From Caenorhabditis remanei (Eukaryota > Nematoda > Chromadorea > Rhabditida > Rhabditidae), in NCBI RefSeq assembly GCF_010183535.1, contig NC_071329.1:2170001-2234000 (forward strand): a DNA stretch of 64,000 nucleotides, in the 5' to 3' direction. The notes beneath the pieces are model-generated. The model saw only the letters and a list, made by a program, of their open reading frames with translations, had not been told where the DNA came from and ran no database searches. The position numbers were made by a program, and so were the translations under genes. Positions within the stretch are counted from its first letter, which is position 1. The number at the start of each line of letters is the position of its first letter. Shown one piece after another: positions 20,001 through 34,511 of the stretch.

Positions 20001-23000
20001 CATTCCACTTCCTGTTATTAGTGGATCCAATTAAAACCAGTCGATGGCCTTCGTGGATACCAGTGTCCAGTATGGAGTACCCATGTCCTGTTCCTAGATT
20101 TTTCTCATCAAACCGAGTTCTATCGGGGACTTTGGGAGTTGAGATTGTCATAAGATATCCGGAAGATCTGAATAAAAAAAACTCATTGATTCAAAGAAAA
20201 CACAACGAATCGAAAGCCCCCACTGAAATTGTTGAAGCCTTCTCCATAACAAGTTGAGATTCGTCTCCTTATCCAATTCATACCAGCAACAACTGTCGCC
20301 TAAAAACTCTTCCTGTTTTTTGTAACAACTCATTTTCCGACCGAACCAACCCGTTAAACACTTGAATGCGGTCATTGTTTTTCCTCCGTTAAGCATATGA
20401 TACCCACCCAACACTTTTGCGACCGCTTTTTCAATCAATGCAGGCCATAGTTCCTTGCGAGTTAGACGTGCAAACTCGGAACGGGATTTGGATTCCTGGC
20501 GAGGAAAATGGCCGTCAACAACGTATACTGTCCAGGCGTTTTTGATGTACAGTCTGGAACCTCAAGTGTATTCACTAGGGAAGGCCTCCAGGTGACTGTG
20601 GAGGTACAGTACCGGGCAAAATGTTGTCAACTTTGGCCGTTTTCAGTTGAAATTGCTCAATTTGGAGAGTGTGTCGTGGTATTACTGATTGTCCCAACAA
20701 GTAGATTTTTAATGGATCATACAGAACAAAGGTAGAGCTTCATTTTTGTAATTGACAACTTTTTTGTACGGACACTCGCTAGAGAGTTATGGTCATCTTA
20801 AGGAGAAAGCTCAAAAATTGCACTATTTTACACTGAAATTTGTTGATTTGAGGGACAAATTACTTTGTCGATATGTAACTTGCTAGGGAGTGTCCGTATC
20901 GAAAAGTTGTCAACTACAAAAATGAAGCTCTACCTTTGTTCTGTATGGTTTATACATAATTAAGTTTGTGGGGACAATCAGTGATACCGTAAGACCCTTT
21001 CAAAGTTGGCGACATTCAACTAAAAACGGGCAAAGTTTACAACCTTTTGGACGGTACTGTATATAATGACCAACTTTGAGATAGTGTCATAGTAATTCTG
21101 ACTGTCACACCTAGTAGGTTTTAATTGAATCATATAGAACAAAGGTAGAGCTTCATTTTTGTAGTTGACAACTTTTTTGTACGGACACTCCCTAGAAAGT
21201 TACATATCGACAAAGGAATTACTCCCTCAAATGGACCCATTTCAGTGCAAAATAGTTCAAAAGTCCTAAAATGACCATAACTCTCTAGGGAATGTCCGTA
21301 CAAAAACAAAGATCAACTACAATTATGGAGATTTAGTTTTAATTCATAACATATCAAAAATTCAACATTGTAGAATAAATTGGGATGATTTGACGGTGTC
21401 TTAAAATCAAAATTTTTCAAAATAAAATTCCAAAAAATTTGAATTTTCTAAAGTTTTGTCACTTATACGTAGTCTGATGTACTCGAATTTTTAGTTTGTC
21501 ATACATAAAGAATTGATCTACATTTTTGTAGTTTACAACTTGTTGATAGCTCCACCCACTTTTGAGATATGCGCCTTTAAAGTTGAGGAACAGGGGTCAG
21601 CTAGACTTAAGTACTTTGTCGATACGTAACTTGCTAGGGAGTGTCGGTACAAAAAAGTGGTCAACTATTAAAATGAAGCTCTACCTTTGGTCTGTATGGT
21701 TTATACATAATTTAGTTTGTGGGGACAATCAGTGATACCGTAAGACCCTCTCAAAGTTGGCGAATTTCAACTAAAAACGGGCAAAGTTTACAACCTTTTG
21801 GACGGTGCTGTATGGGACGTGACCTGTATCATTGGAGAGCTGAGAAAACGCTGATTCCAAATATATATCGTAAAAACTGTATTAGAGCGACGTGTCGCTG
21901 GTTTGGTTTCAGAAACTCATTAAAGTTAAACGGGAAAAGAAAACTTGGCTCAAAAGGCAAAGAATGGTCCCAACCGCAAAGAACGGTCCCAACCGCAAAG
22001 AATGGTCCCTCAAAATTGACTAAAATTTTCGAATTTTTTGGCTGATATGGTGAAAAGTGATCCCTCACAAGAATCACACTCATTGTGTAAGCTTTGTCCC
22101 TCTTTCAGCACACTGATTCGGAATCCCCCCAAAAAAAATTTTTGAGTGGCCCACCCCGCCTAGGTAAAAAGGGGAGTGAAAATTAGTTTTGCTGAAAAAT
22201 TTGAAAATTTTGAGTTGGGACCATTCTTTGCGGTTGGGACCATTCTTTGGGGTTGGGACCAGAGTTGCGCGGAATTCCGACTTCCGGCTTCCGACTTCCG
22301 TTTAGAAAATTTTACTTCCGGCTTCCGACTTCCGTTTTCAAAATTTTACTTCCGACTTCCGACTTCCGTTTTCGGATGTTTACTTCCGACTTCCGTCATT
22401 ACATAACAGTGAAATTTCGGAAAAGTAAATTTCGCAGAAATACATGGAAAAATGGTCAAAAAGGACAGAAAATGAGCTTTTCTTCAGCCAAAAACTAATT
22501 TTTCACTGATTTTCGCGAATTTTATGAACTTTTTCTAGGAGTTTTTGAATCTTTGCGAAAAAATCTACTTCCGACTTCCGACTTTCGACTTCCGACTTCC
22601 GACTCCCGACTTCCGACTTCCGACTTCCGGATTACAAATTTTACTTCCGACTTCCGTTTTAGAAAAAATCACTTCCGCGCAACTCTGGTTGGGACCATTC
22701 AATTCTGAAATTCGTGTTACCCAAAATTTTGGAACCATTCTTTGCAGTTGGGACCATTCTTTGCCTATTGAGCCGAAAACTGTTTTGAAAGTTTTATTTG
22801 TTGGTCTAGAGGTTACTTATCACGCTGCTTCTAATCAGAACCAAGAAAATAACACACTGGGATAATCATATTCATGAATCCTGAGTATTTTTAGAGGTGT
22901 CGCTCTAATACAGTTTTTACGGTATTCTGTTCTTGCCCTCGAGATCTGGTATTCGACAAAAAACCAGGTCAAAGTTCAAAAATTGGCGTGCCATAAAGGC

Positions 23001-23736
23001 AATAATTTGCCATTTTTCAGAACTTTGACCCTGTTTTTCTCGAAACTCAGAACTCAAGGGCAGAAACTGAATGTATATATTTGGAATCAGCGTTTTTTTT
23101 CAGATTTCGAAGGAGTATAGGCCACGCTCCATAACTCCACGGTCACCATTAGTCATTTTTCGCTTGGCACAGTTCTTACAACTGCGCTCCACCGAAATGC
23201 CGTTGAAAACTGCCTCTTTTTCTCTGAGTCTCTCAATTTCGCCCACAATTTTCCTCGGTTTCGGTAGAGCGCGGTTGTAAGAAGTGTGCTCTGCGCTAAT
23301 ATCATTCTCGTGTCCTACTTACTAACCTAACGAAAAACAATCCATGCTTCAACGAGAACTCATTCTCCGGTAATATCCATTCCATCAGTTTCCTTCTCCT
23401 CGGAATCGTCATCATCGCAGCTATCAACCAACAATCTCTAAGATTTCCTTGTTGCGCGTGGAATGGCCATGGATCATGATAGACACAGACACCGACACTT
23501 CTAATTTTCTCGTAATTAATCATTGTTCCATGCATATCCCAAGCCAGACTTTTTTCATCACTAAAATCCAGAAACCCCGAATCGTAAAATACGTCTGTTT
23601 CGCTGGAAATCAAGTAGGTGTCACTTTTGAATGTTGTAATCGCTCACTTGAAATCTTTCAGGAATAAATTAACCCATTTTACACAGTCCTCTAATTGTTG
23701 ATCTTCTCGAGATTTGATAATTGCACAGCTAGTCAT
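17022..23736 (-). CDS. Calpain-like cysteine protease (atypical, possibly inactive)
   Basis: Ten exons, 23736-23648, 23602-23327, 20553-20224, 20167-19793, 19747-19663, 19022-18924, 18873-18761, 17599-17396, 17348-17150 and 17102-17022, join in phase to 616 aa. The calpain core PC1 has HAQQGNLRDCWLIAA with the Gln and Cys87 of the active site. Exon 3 carries LIEKAVAKVLGGYHMLNGG, also typical. PC2 has GTGHGYSILD (His260), but where calpains have RNPWG before EWNG this protein has IGSTNNRKWNG, so the catalytic Asn is not at its usual place. Exons 5-10 are C2-like domain III. No EF-hands are encoded. Known for the family: Ca2+-regulated limited proteolysis in the cytosol; catalytically degenerate members are common in nematodes. 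Introns are full of hairpin repeats; intron 2 is 2.8 kb. Confidence 0.8.
17737..18086. repeat. Hairpin repeat in a calpain intron
   Basis: Same family as 13653-13999: ACTTGTCAACCGGGCCG, GTAACTTGCTTCAAAATGAA and GGATGGCTATTCGTTAAT, mirrored across a short centre near 17905. Flanked by short (ATTCCGGATTCCG) low-complexity repeats at 17655-17715 and 18080-18130. Confidence 0.8.
20606..21065. repeat. Hairpin repeat in calpain intron 2
   Basis: Palindrome with outer GGTACAGTACCGGGCAAAAT / TTTTGGACGGTACTGTATA and inner TTGACAACTTTTTTGTACGG / CCGTATCGAAAAGTTGTCAA arms. A second, partly overlapping copy runs to about 21340, and another half ends at 21812. Confidence 0.75.
21845..23110. repeat. Nested composite repeat in calpain intron 2
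   Basis: Outer inverted repeats GATTCCAAATATATATCGTA (about 21852) and a diverged counterpart (TATATATTTGGAATCAGCG, about 23072), together with AACTGTATTAGAGCGAC / GTCGCTCTAATACAGTT. Inside are multiple AAAGAATGGTCCCAACCGC units in both orientations (21958-22015, 22205-22260, 22735-22765), the element at 22261-22686 and a small palindrome (22960-23035). Confidence 0.65.
22261..22686. repeat. GACTTCC-satellite element with AGAGTTGCGCGGAA ends
   Basis: Termini AGAGTTGCGCGGAA and TTCCGCGCAACTCT are inverted repeats. Interiors next to each end are arrays of ACTTCCG / CGACTTC 7-mers, and the centre is a unique 150-bp sequence with CTTTTCTTCAGCCAAAAACT. Further copies lie at 27260-27674 and 27833-28306; a fragment lies at 49320-49430. 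Confidence 0.85.
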
Positions 23737-24194
23737 AATTATAAGTTAGAAAATGAATTGAAATAATGAGTTGTTCTACAACGGAGGAGGCTAGGGTTCA
23801 CGTTGCAAAAAATGCATGAAGTTTATTGATTGATGAAATATTCGTAATTAACATAGTTGTTACCGGCCTTGAGATAACTCGCTTCAAAATGACAATTAGG
23901 AGTCGATCAATCTGTCAAATTGTAGGTCTCGGTGAACTCTACTCGATTCTTTCTCCATTTTCACTGTGAGTTTAGTGAGAACCGCTGTACAATCCATTTA
24001 GTGGCCGGGCCTTGAACAGCGGTTCTCACTAAACTCATAGTGAAAATGAAAATATATTTGAGTAGAGCTCACCGAGACCTACAATTTGACAGGTTGACGG
24101 ACTCCTAATTGTCATTTTGAAGCGAGTTATCTCAATGCCCGCACAAGGCCCGGATCCGCCCGGTGACAACTATGGTAATTAAAGCGTATCATAA
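23737..24194. other. Intergenic region with hairpin repeat
   Basis: Calpain promoter region, then a hairpin at 23851-24177 (outer CATAGTTGTTACCGGCC / CCGGTGACAACTATGG; inner GAGAACCGCTGT / ACAGCGGTTCTC). No gene is supported. Confidence 0.6.
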
Positions 24195-24512
24195 TTAGTC
24201 CCAAAGTGGTGCCGAGTTGATGTTTTCCTGCTCAGCCACATCCGGTGTCTCCGACGTCTTCTGACTCCCGACGTCTTCCATTTTCGCTTGCTTCTTCACC
24301 GGAGATCCTCCCCCTGACTCGTCGTGACTCCTCCTCTTTCTGGCAGGAGCAGTTCCTTTGAATTCCAGACGGAGTTTCTCATAAAAGTTCCAATTGATGC
24401 ATCGAATTCTCAGCGGGAGCTTCTTATCTTTTTGCAATTTTACTGTCTTCCGTTTCGCTAGTGCGTAGAGTTTTGCGAGTGGGTTGGTAGGTGGAAGAGG
24501 TGGAAGTTGCAT
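24195..24512 (-). CDS. Small basic protein of the helix family
   Basis: Single exon, 105 aa. The start at 24512 is 12 bases after a CTTTCCAG acceptor. Residues about 12-50: LAKLYALAKRKTVKLQ, a Lys-rich linker, then LRIRCINWNFYEKLRLEF, aligning with the LW-x-RL module although Trp is replaced. NLS-like PARKRRSHD and PVKKQAKM follow, then an acidic C-terminus. Function unknown; likely nuclear by composition. Confidence 0.65.
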   Translation of the reverse strand: MQLPPLPPTNPLAKLYALAKRKTVKLQKDKKLPLRIRCINWNFYEKLRLEFKGTAPARKRRSHDESGGGSPVKKQAKMEDVGSQKTSETPDVAEQENINSAPLWD

Positions 24513-24889
24513 TATAAGAGGGGTCTGGAAAGAGAGATTGATAAAAAAAGAAAACGAAATGAATAAAAAGAATAGAAAACGCTAGAAAAGGGTAAAAAAT
24601 AATGGAAAATAAACAGAAAAAAACTCAATAACTGCTCGCCAAAACCATCTCGAGATGGTTGTATGGGAATTCCCCATTGGGAAAGTGGCCCTGCACGACC
24701 ATCTGTCCCAGGGATAGCTAGATGAGGTCCGCGACTAAATCAATAAAAACCAGGAATGGGTTATTTATGGACGCGCTGATCTCTAATCGATGATAATATA
24801 CATAGTTTCAGCAGGGGAAGTCATTTTACAGAAAAAAAAACGTTAGCCTATCATAAATCAATATAATCAAACAATATATACAAATGAGA
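24513..24889. other. Spacer between a small family gene and the nuclear-receptor gene end
   Basis: Upstream region of the 24512 gene plus a small palindromic segment near 24640-24700 (ACCATCTCGAGATGGT). No coding sequence. Confidence 0.45.
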
Positions 24890-27800
24890 TTAAGGATTAT
24901 CATCCGGCAGTGGAGCCAGAACGCATGGCAAAAGGTGTGGATTGAGAGTGAGTGAAACTGAATCCATATCGACTTGTTGCAGATTCTCCTCTCCTCGACG
25001 GCGCTGGTCAGCTTCCGATTCCTCGTTGGGAGAGGCTGAAATTTCTTTGTTAAGGCATTAACTGTCTTCCTTCTCAGTCTTCTCACCTTTCGCATATTGT
25101 CGGAATTTCTCGAAGAAATCCGGATCGACGTTGTCGATGTTCGTATTGCACGGAGCATAGCACAGTTTCTCGTAGAAGAACTGACTCATGTCGCAGAACT
25201 CATACATCTTGGCGACGATGAAGTCTTGACAGTGCATATCGCACACTATCTGGAAATTTATATATATAGCATTGAGAGAGACTTGTGGATTACAGTACCT
25301 CAATCTCGTCGAGCAACAAGAGAATCTTCTCGAGTCGGAGGTCCGGATTCTCGAGGTTATGGTCTTTATACCAGGTGCAGAGTCGAATCGTCGCCCAATC
25401 ACGACGTTGTTCCATCTTCTTGACGGTCTCCTCGGTCACATGAGAATTGTCTGGAAATTTGCAGTTTTCATTCAGCACCTTCTCGCTTCAAACTCTAAAT
25501 TATGAGCTGAAAATCATATCAAAATGTAGATCTCAGCGAGTTCTGCGTCTCTGACCCTACGGATGAGGGATAGTTAAAGGTGCATGGTGGTGTGAGACAA
25601 CATTTTCTGAAAACGTAGACGAGACACAGACGAATCGGATTCCATTGCGAAATTTTGATTACGATGGGCTGAAGGAAAATACAGAAGAAAAAAAATCGCC
25701 GAAAAATTTGGTTAGTGAGATGGCCTAGATGGAGAAAGTTAGTCCCTCAGGCTTTTTCGTTTTTTGAACAAGTTTCTTGTAGTTTTCTGCGTTTAGCCGT
25801 ATTCCTTTTATAAATGAATGTCATGAACCTGTGAGCACAATTTTCAGTCAGCGAAGTTTTGAGCGTCGCCAAGAATTTATTTCAAAGAGACGCTTAAAAC
25901 TCCGCTTCCTGAAAATTCTACTCACAAATTTCGCTATGCTTGACAAATGACATTCATTTCTGTAAGGAACTTGACTAATCACAGAATACTACAAGAAACT
26001 TGTTCAAAAAAGTGAAAAAGGCTAACGAAGGGACTCACTTTCTCCACCTAGGCCATCTCCCTGGCCAAATTTTTCGCCGAATTTCTGTATTTTCTGAAAC
26101 TTCAGCCCATCGTAATCAAAATTTCGCAATGGAAACCGATTCGTCTGTGTCTCGTATACGTTTTCAGAAAATGTTGTTTCACACCACCATGCACCTCCGC
26201 CATTCGACTCGGAGTAGGTCACGGACATAGAACTCGTCGAGATCTACCATTTGGTATATTTTTCAGCTCATAATATTGAGTTTGAAGCGAGTTACTGAGC
26301 TCGCAACTATTATTCTTCTTCAAATCCCTTACTTGATTCACTCCACAACAGCATGCAGTGAAGAAAGACAATCTCCGCATCGGTTATCTTCAATTGCACG
26401 AATCGATCGATGACGTTGTTCCAGAATCGGTTGAAAGTTCTGGAGAACGCTCTGAAAATGATCCTTTTTTTTTGGAATCGCAAGATTAACTGACCCTCTC
26501 TTTGCTTCAATCTGATGTGCATCGTCTTCAGGGAGCTCGAATCCAGTGCGGTCTTCTGGAACGAACGTGTAGTTGTTCATGACGAATTCCCTATTGTCGC
26601 ACTGAAAAATTATTGAGTTTAGAGGTTGATAAATTGAATTTAAAAAAGTAAAGTTTCAGCACGAACTTCGAATTTTTTACGAGCTGAAACGCAAGCGTCG
26701 CGCATAGAATTCCTCCTGATTTTTTTAACGAGCGGTAAAAAATTTTGAGAGAAATTCGTGTTTTACATGAAAAAACATACAAAAAACAATGAAAAATCGA
26801 TTTAAACACGAATTTCTATTGAAGTTCATTATTATCGGAACAAAAAGTTTTGAAATTTTTCAACGGCTCGCAAAATTCGCGCTTTGGGATTTACTTCCGC
26901 AAGCTCAGGGCAAAGTTTCAATTCAAATTTTTTTTTCGATTTACTTAAATTCGCGGGAAAGAAATTTGAAAAATACCACTTTTCCATCAAATTTACTCTT
27001 TTTTCCTTATCAAACTTGATGAAAAAGTGGTATTTTTCAAAATTTTTACCTTCGAAATTAAAGAACTTTTTGTTCCGATAATACTGAAATTTATGAAAAA
27101 TTCGTGTTTTAATCGATTTTGCATTGTTTTCTGCAGTATATTTGTGTATTTTTAATGTAAAAATCGAATTTCTCTCGAAAGTCATTATTAACCCAATATT
27201 TTTATTACAATTGCGCAACCATCGAAAACGAGAGAGTATCCGACACAAATTTTCACAACAGAGTTGCGCGGAAGTGATTTTTTCTAAAACGGAAGTCGGA
27301 AGTAAAATTTCTAATCCGGAAGTCGGAAGTAAAATTTCTAATCCGGAAGTCGGAAGCAAAATTTTGAAAACGGAAGTCGGAAGCCGGAAGTCGGAAGAAA
27401 AATTTTGAAAACGGAAGTCGGAAGTAGATTTTTTCGCAAAGATTCAAAAACTCCTAGAAAAAGTTCATAAAATTCGCGAAAATCAGTGAAAAATTAGTTT
27501 TTGGCTGAAGAAAAGCTCATTTTCTGTCTTTTTAGACCATTTTTCCTTCTATTTCTGCGAGATGTACTTTTCCGAAATCCCACAATTATGGAATGACGGA
27601 AGTCGGAAGTAAACATCCGAAAACGGAAGTCGGAAGTGAAAAACAGCCCGGAAGTCGGAATTCCGTGCAACTCTTCACAGTTTCACAGTTTTTGACCTAT
27701 TTTCGCTATTTTTGAAATGGTTTCTCGTAAATTATCATGAAAAACAGCGACAAAAGGTCAAAAACTCAGAAAAACCGTGTCGATACTCTCTCGTTTGCGA

Positions 27801-29355
27801 TGGGGCGCAGTTGTAAGAGGAGGGTGGACTGCAGAGTTGCGCGGAATTCCGACTTCCGACTTCCGGGCTGTTTTTCACTTCCGACTTCCGACTTCCGTTT
27901 TCAAAATTTTACTTCCGACTTCCGACTTCCGTTTTCAAAATTTTACTTCCGACTTCCGTTTTCGGATGTTTACTTCCGACTTCCGTCATTCCATAATTGT
28001 GGGATTTCGGAAAAGTACATCTCGCAGAAATAGAAGGAAAAATGGTCTAAAAAGACAGAAAATGAGCTTTTCTTCAGCCAAAAACTAATTTTCCACTGAT
28101 TTTCGCGAATTTTATGAACTTTTTCTAGGAGTTAAAATCTTTGCGAAAAAATCTACTTCCGACTTCCGGGCGTTTTTTCACTTCCGACTTCCGGCTTCCG
28201 ACTTCCGTTTTCAAAATTTTGATTCCGACTTCCGACTTCCGGATTAGAAATTTTACTTCCGACTTCCGACTTCCGTTTTAGAAAAAAATCACTTCCGCGC
28301 AACTCTGGTGGACTGCTAATACCTTTTAATTAAAAAAAAATCAGGAGATTTAAGCTCCGCCCACAATTCAATGCGGCACTTCAAGTCTTGTACGCGAAAA
28401 AATTCCAAATTCTGGTGTTTTTTCCCAATAGGATTATATCCTCACATGTACTGGATGCTTCGATGCACTGTAAAAATGGTCCAAGCTGAGTTTGCGAACA
28501 GAATATCTCATGAGCAACGCCGACTTGTCCTCACTCGGCAGTTCCTTATATGGCCGTTGCTTTTCGATCCAGTAGAGGAGTCCGACCAACTCAACCTCCG
28601 ACAGCTTCTTCACATCAGTTGGCTCCCATTTTCGCAGTTTCTGCCCTTCGTTGTGCTCTTCGAGGAATTGTTCGATGGTGGAGAAGGACAGTTGCATCAT
28701 ACGTTGATGGACTCTGTACGCGTAGACTAATTCGTTGAATTCCGCCTGGTCGTCGTTAATTGGAGAGCCGTGGAGGAGGTACTGAGAAAGGATTTTTGCT
28801 TCTTTAAACCGCGCTCTACCGAAACCAAAGAAAATTGTGTGCAAAATTGAGAGACTTAGAGGAAAAAGACGCACATTTTTCAAGGGCATCTCGGTGGAGC
28901 GCACATTGTAAGAACTGTGCTGTGCCCCACCGCAAACGAGAGAGTATCGGAAAGAGAGACGCAGAGTTTTTTTTCTCGCGTCGACATAGATTTTCACAGT
29001 TTTTGACCTATTTCCGCTATTTTTCGTAATAATTTTCCGAAAAAATTATGGTAAATAGCGAAAATAGGTCAAAACTATGAAAATCTGTGTGCTCTCTCGT
29101 TTGCGATGGGGCGCAGTTGTAAGAACTGTGCTATCATTTTTATAGAAAAATTATCAAAAATCATTAAAAATCTCTGAAAATCAACACCTTTCCAAACAAT
29201 GAGTTATCAGACGGCTGCAACTCGTCCTCAATCACGATTTTCACTTGTTCCAGACGATTCGAACCGCCCGTCGGCACGTTTTTCGGCAGTGAGACGTCAT
29301 CTGAGGTGATATCCTCACCGCTTCGCTTCCTTTGTCGTTCTTCATACGATGACAT
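24890..29355 (-). CDS. Nuclear hormone receptor-like protein, ligand-binding domain only
   Basis: Seven exons, 29355-29188, 28781-28446, 26601-26495, 26451-26333, 25450-25299, 25249-25087 and 25035-24890, join in phase to 396 aa. Exon 2 carries the divergent nematode LBD pattern: IEQFLEE, PYKELPSEDKSALLMRYSVR and LDHFYSASKHP. Exons 3-6 continue with REFVMNNYTFV, FNRFWNNVIDRFVQLKITDAE, R-x-D-W..L-C-T-W-Y and a helix-11/12-like end. Exon 1 (56 aa, charged) has no C4 zinc finger, and none lies in the 1 kb upstream before the divergent kinesin gene. The start is 16 bases after a GTTTCCAG acceptor. Inference: an LBD-only receptor, possibly a dimerisation or co-regulator partner. Exon 1 joining is the least certain step; the others are supported by family alignment. 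Confidence 0.75.
25484..26300. repeat. ~815-bp palindrome in a nuclear-receptor intron
   Basis: Outer ends belong to the GCGAGTTAC family (TCTCGCTTCAAACTC / GAGTTTGAAGCGAGTTAC). Inner arms with AGACGAGACACAGACGAATC and AGTTTCTTGTAGTTTTCTG are mirrored at 25990-26160. Confidence 0.8.
26760..27150. repeat. Palindromic repeat in a nuclear-receptor intron
   Basis: Arms CGAATTTCTATTGAAGTTCA...TATCGGAACAAAAAGTT and AACTTTTTGTTCCGATAATA are mirrored, with AAAATACCACTTTTCCATCA / TGATGAAAAAGTGGTATTTT near the centre (about 27005). Confidence 0.7.
27260..27674. repeat. GGAAGTC-satellite element with AGAGTTGCGCGGAA ends
   Basis: Same element as 22261-22686, opposite orientation. The right end is slightly decayed (TTCCGTGCAACTCT). 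Confidence 0.85.
27833..28306. repeat. GACTTCC-satellite element with AGAGTTGCGCGGAA ends
   Basis: Same family, arranged as an inverted partner of 27260-27674 around a 160-bp spacer, so the NHR intron 2 contains a large nested inverted repeat. Confidence 0.85.
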
Positions 29356-30399
29356 GTTGATTCGACGCCTGGAAACGGGATAATGAGTGCTGAAAGGGGA
29401 AAAATGGGGAAAAAAAGAGAAAAAAATGAAAATTGGCGGGGGAAAAGTAGATCAAATGAGATTTTAGCGGGGAACGATCGAAGATTGACAGTTTTCGAGA
29501 GATTCCAACAGTTTTCTGAGGGAAAAGCATGAAAAGTCGCATAAAAACGATAAAAAGTCATAATTTGTTTTTAATTTTCGCTCTTTTCTTCAAAAAACTG
29601 GGAACCCAATTTTTTGAGCAAAAAAATAGCTCATTTTACAGATTTTTAGTCTGAAAACCCGAAAAAACGCTGGAAAATCAGTTTTCAACAGGAAAAACCG
29701 ATTATTTTTCGGTTTTTCGACGGAAAAAACTCAAAAATCACATTTTCACCAAAAAATCATACTTTCTTTCAAAAACACATTTCAGGGAGTTTTCCCACGG
29801 TTTCCGGTAAAAAATACTCAAAATAGTCAAAAACTAGCTTAAAATCTTTATTTTTAAAGTTAAAAGTCCCAAGAAATCGACAAAAATCATATTTTATTCA
29901 ATTTTTCGATGCAAAAATTGCAAAAATCACAATTACCCCTGGAAAACCGTTCTCTCGACCAAAAATAGCACTGTATTTTGCATGTTTTCACGCGGAAAAA
30001 ACTCAACATCTCTTTATTATAAAAAACTGGAAAAAAGCTAATTTCTGGACGTTTTCCGACGGTTTTCATGCTTTGAAATTGTCAAAAATTAACAAAAATC
30101 TTTATTTTCAAGTTAAAAATCACAAAAAATGAACAAAAAATCATTTTTCCAGAAAAAAAAACAAGAAAATTCGGAAATTCGCGCCTCCCGTAAATCAAAA
30201 TCTCTACAGTACTTTTGGTCGTGGCAGGAGTTAGATGTGCAGGTGGGAGAAGTTGGCAACGTGCCAAGTTTGATTTACGGCGGCGGGAAAGCTGAAAATT
30301 TGAATTTTTGACGATTTTTTCCGATTTTCATCGTAAAAATCTCTATTTTCCGTTATTTTTAGTGATTTTTCAGCTCAATTTTATAAAATTTCAGGTAAA
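29356..30399. other. Divergent promoter region between nuclear-receptor and kinesin light chain genes
   Basis: About 1 kb of AT-rich sequence with many TTTTTC/GAAAAA runs. One short inverted repeat is seen: AAATTCGCGCCTCCCGTAAA-type at about 30172-30195 against TTTACGGCGGCGGGAAAG at 30275-30292. No zinc-finger or other coding sequence was found. Confidence 0.5.
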
Positions 30400-33570
<3,171 letters not shown>

Positions 33571-33887
33571 ATTATTTATTTTGATAATTTTCTGTATTTT
33601 TAATGTAGTTTTTCCTGTTTAGTTATCTAGAACGCCCCTCAATGATATGTTTATAATTGTAACCTAAAATAAGATTTATTTGTTATTAGTTATCTGGGTA
33701 GGGTCATCTGGGTACGGTTTACGGTGAAAAGGCTCCCATGGAATTTTCGTGGTGGGACCTTTGTGTATACGAAATATTGATTCTCAGCGTCGCACCGTCA
33801 CATTTATTTATTTTTACCACTTTTTATTACGATTTATTGCGTTTTATTGCAATTTTCTATTATTTATTAGTATACTTTTCAGTCATA
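33571..33887. other. Spacer between kinesin light chain and the 33888 gene
   Basis: 3' UTR of klc, then the 5' region of the next gene. An ATCTGGGTAGGGTC / ATCTGGGTACGG direct repeat lies near 33690-33717. No coding sequence is supported; the upstream in-frame extension to 33738 precedes a splice acceptor and is rejected. Confidence 0.5.
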
Positions 33888-34511
33888 ATGTTTTCACACC
33901 TGGAAATTGATCAATATTTCACTGGAAACGAACGAAAGGATATCACAATGCTTATGGATATGGCAATAGCCAAACATGAGATCTACGGGAAGCTCAAAGA
34001 GCTCCCGCTCCAAAAAAACACGCTGAATCGTCAGCTATACCATAGTCTTTGGAAGAGACTTCAAAATTGTTCTGAGAAGACTCCAGAATCCTTGAAGCGT
34101 GGAGCTTCGGAGGATTCAGAATTCGCTCCGCCAACTGCAAAGCAGGCCAAGGCATATGAAGAGTTGGGATCTGAAGCAGTTTCAGGAGCATCACCTGGAT
34201 CACCATTCGATATTTCACTTTTTGAGAAGCCAATGTTATTGATGGATCCAGCTGAGATCTTATGGCAGAATCCAGGAGCAGGAACTTCTAAGACATCGCC
34301 GATTGACGATGGATCGCTGGAAATCAAAGAATACGATGCTCCAGCCGCCAATCTTAATCCAACAGACTTGGAGCCAATTGAAGATTTTGGAGCCTGGCTC
34401 AAGGAGTTTGATGAAGCTCATGGGCTCAATGAGATCGATGTCGCTCTGGATAACATTTTCTTCGGAAATCCATCTGATAATTGGAATGATCTTATAGACA
34501 TTACTGTCTGA
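33888..34511 (+). CDS. Two-module family protein (largest member)
   Basis: Single exon, 207 aa. The start at 33888 is 5 bases after CTTTTCAG. Residues about 18-60: ITMLMDMAIAKHEIYG, a Lys linker, then NTLNRQLYHSLWKRLQ, the helical module. The middle is Ser/Pro-rich with PTAKQAKAYEE. The C-terminal acidic segment IEDFGAWLKEFDEAHGLNE resembles the EWLKDIEEYDGF tail of the 14097 gene. Function unknown; probably nuclear by similarity of composition. Confidence 0.7.
   Translation: MFSHLEIDQYFTGNERKDITMLMDMAIAKHEIYGKLKELPLQKNTLNRQLYHSLWKRLQNCSEKTPESLKRGASEDSEFAPPTAKQAKAYEELGSEAVSGASPGSPFDISLFEKPMLLMDPAEILWQNPGAGTSKTSPIDDGSLEIKEYDAPAANLNPTDLEPIEDFGAWLKEFDEAHGLNEIDVALDNIFFGNPSDNWNDLIDITV

Noticed and set aside
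22176..22865. Repetitive FRLPTSDFRLP-type frames
   Set aside because: Translation of GACTTCC heptamer arrays in a repeat element.
33738..33887. 50-codon N-terminal extension of the 33888 gene with a membrane-like segment
   Set aside because: A CTTTTCAG acceptor lies just before the ATG at 33888, so the hydrophobic extension is most likely outside the mRNA.
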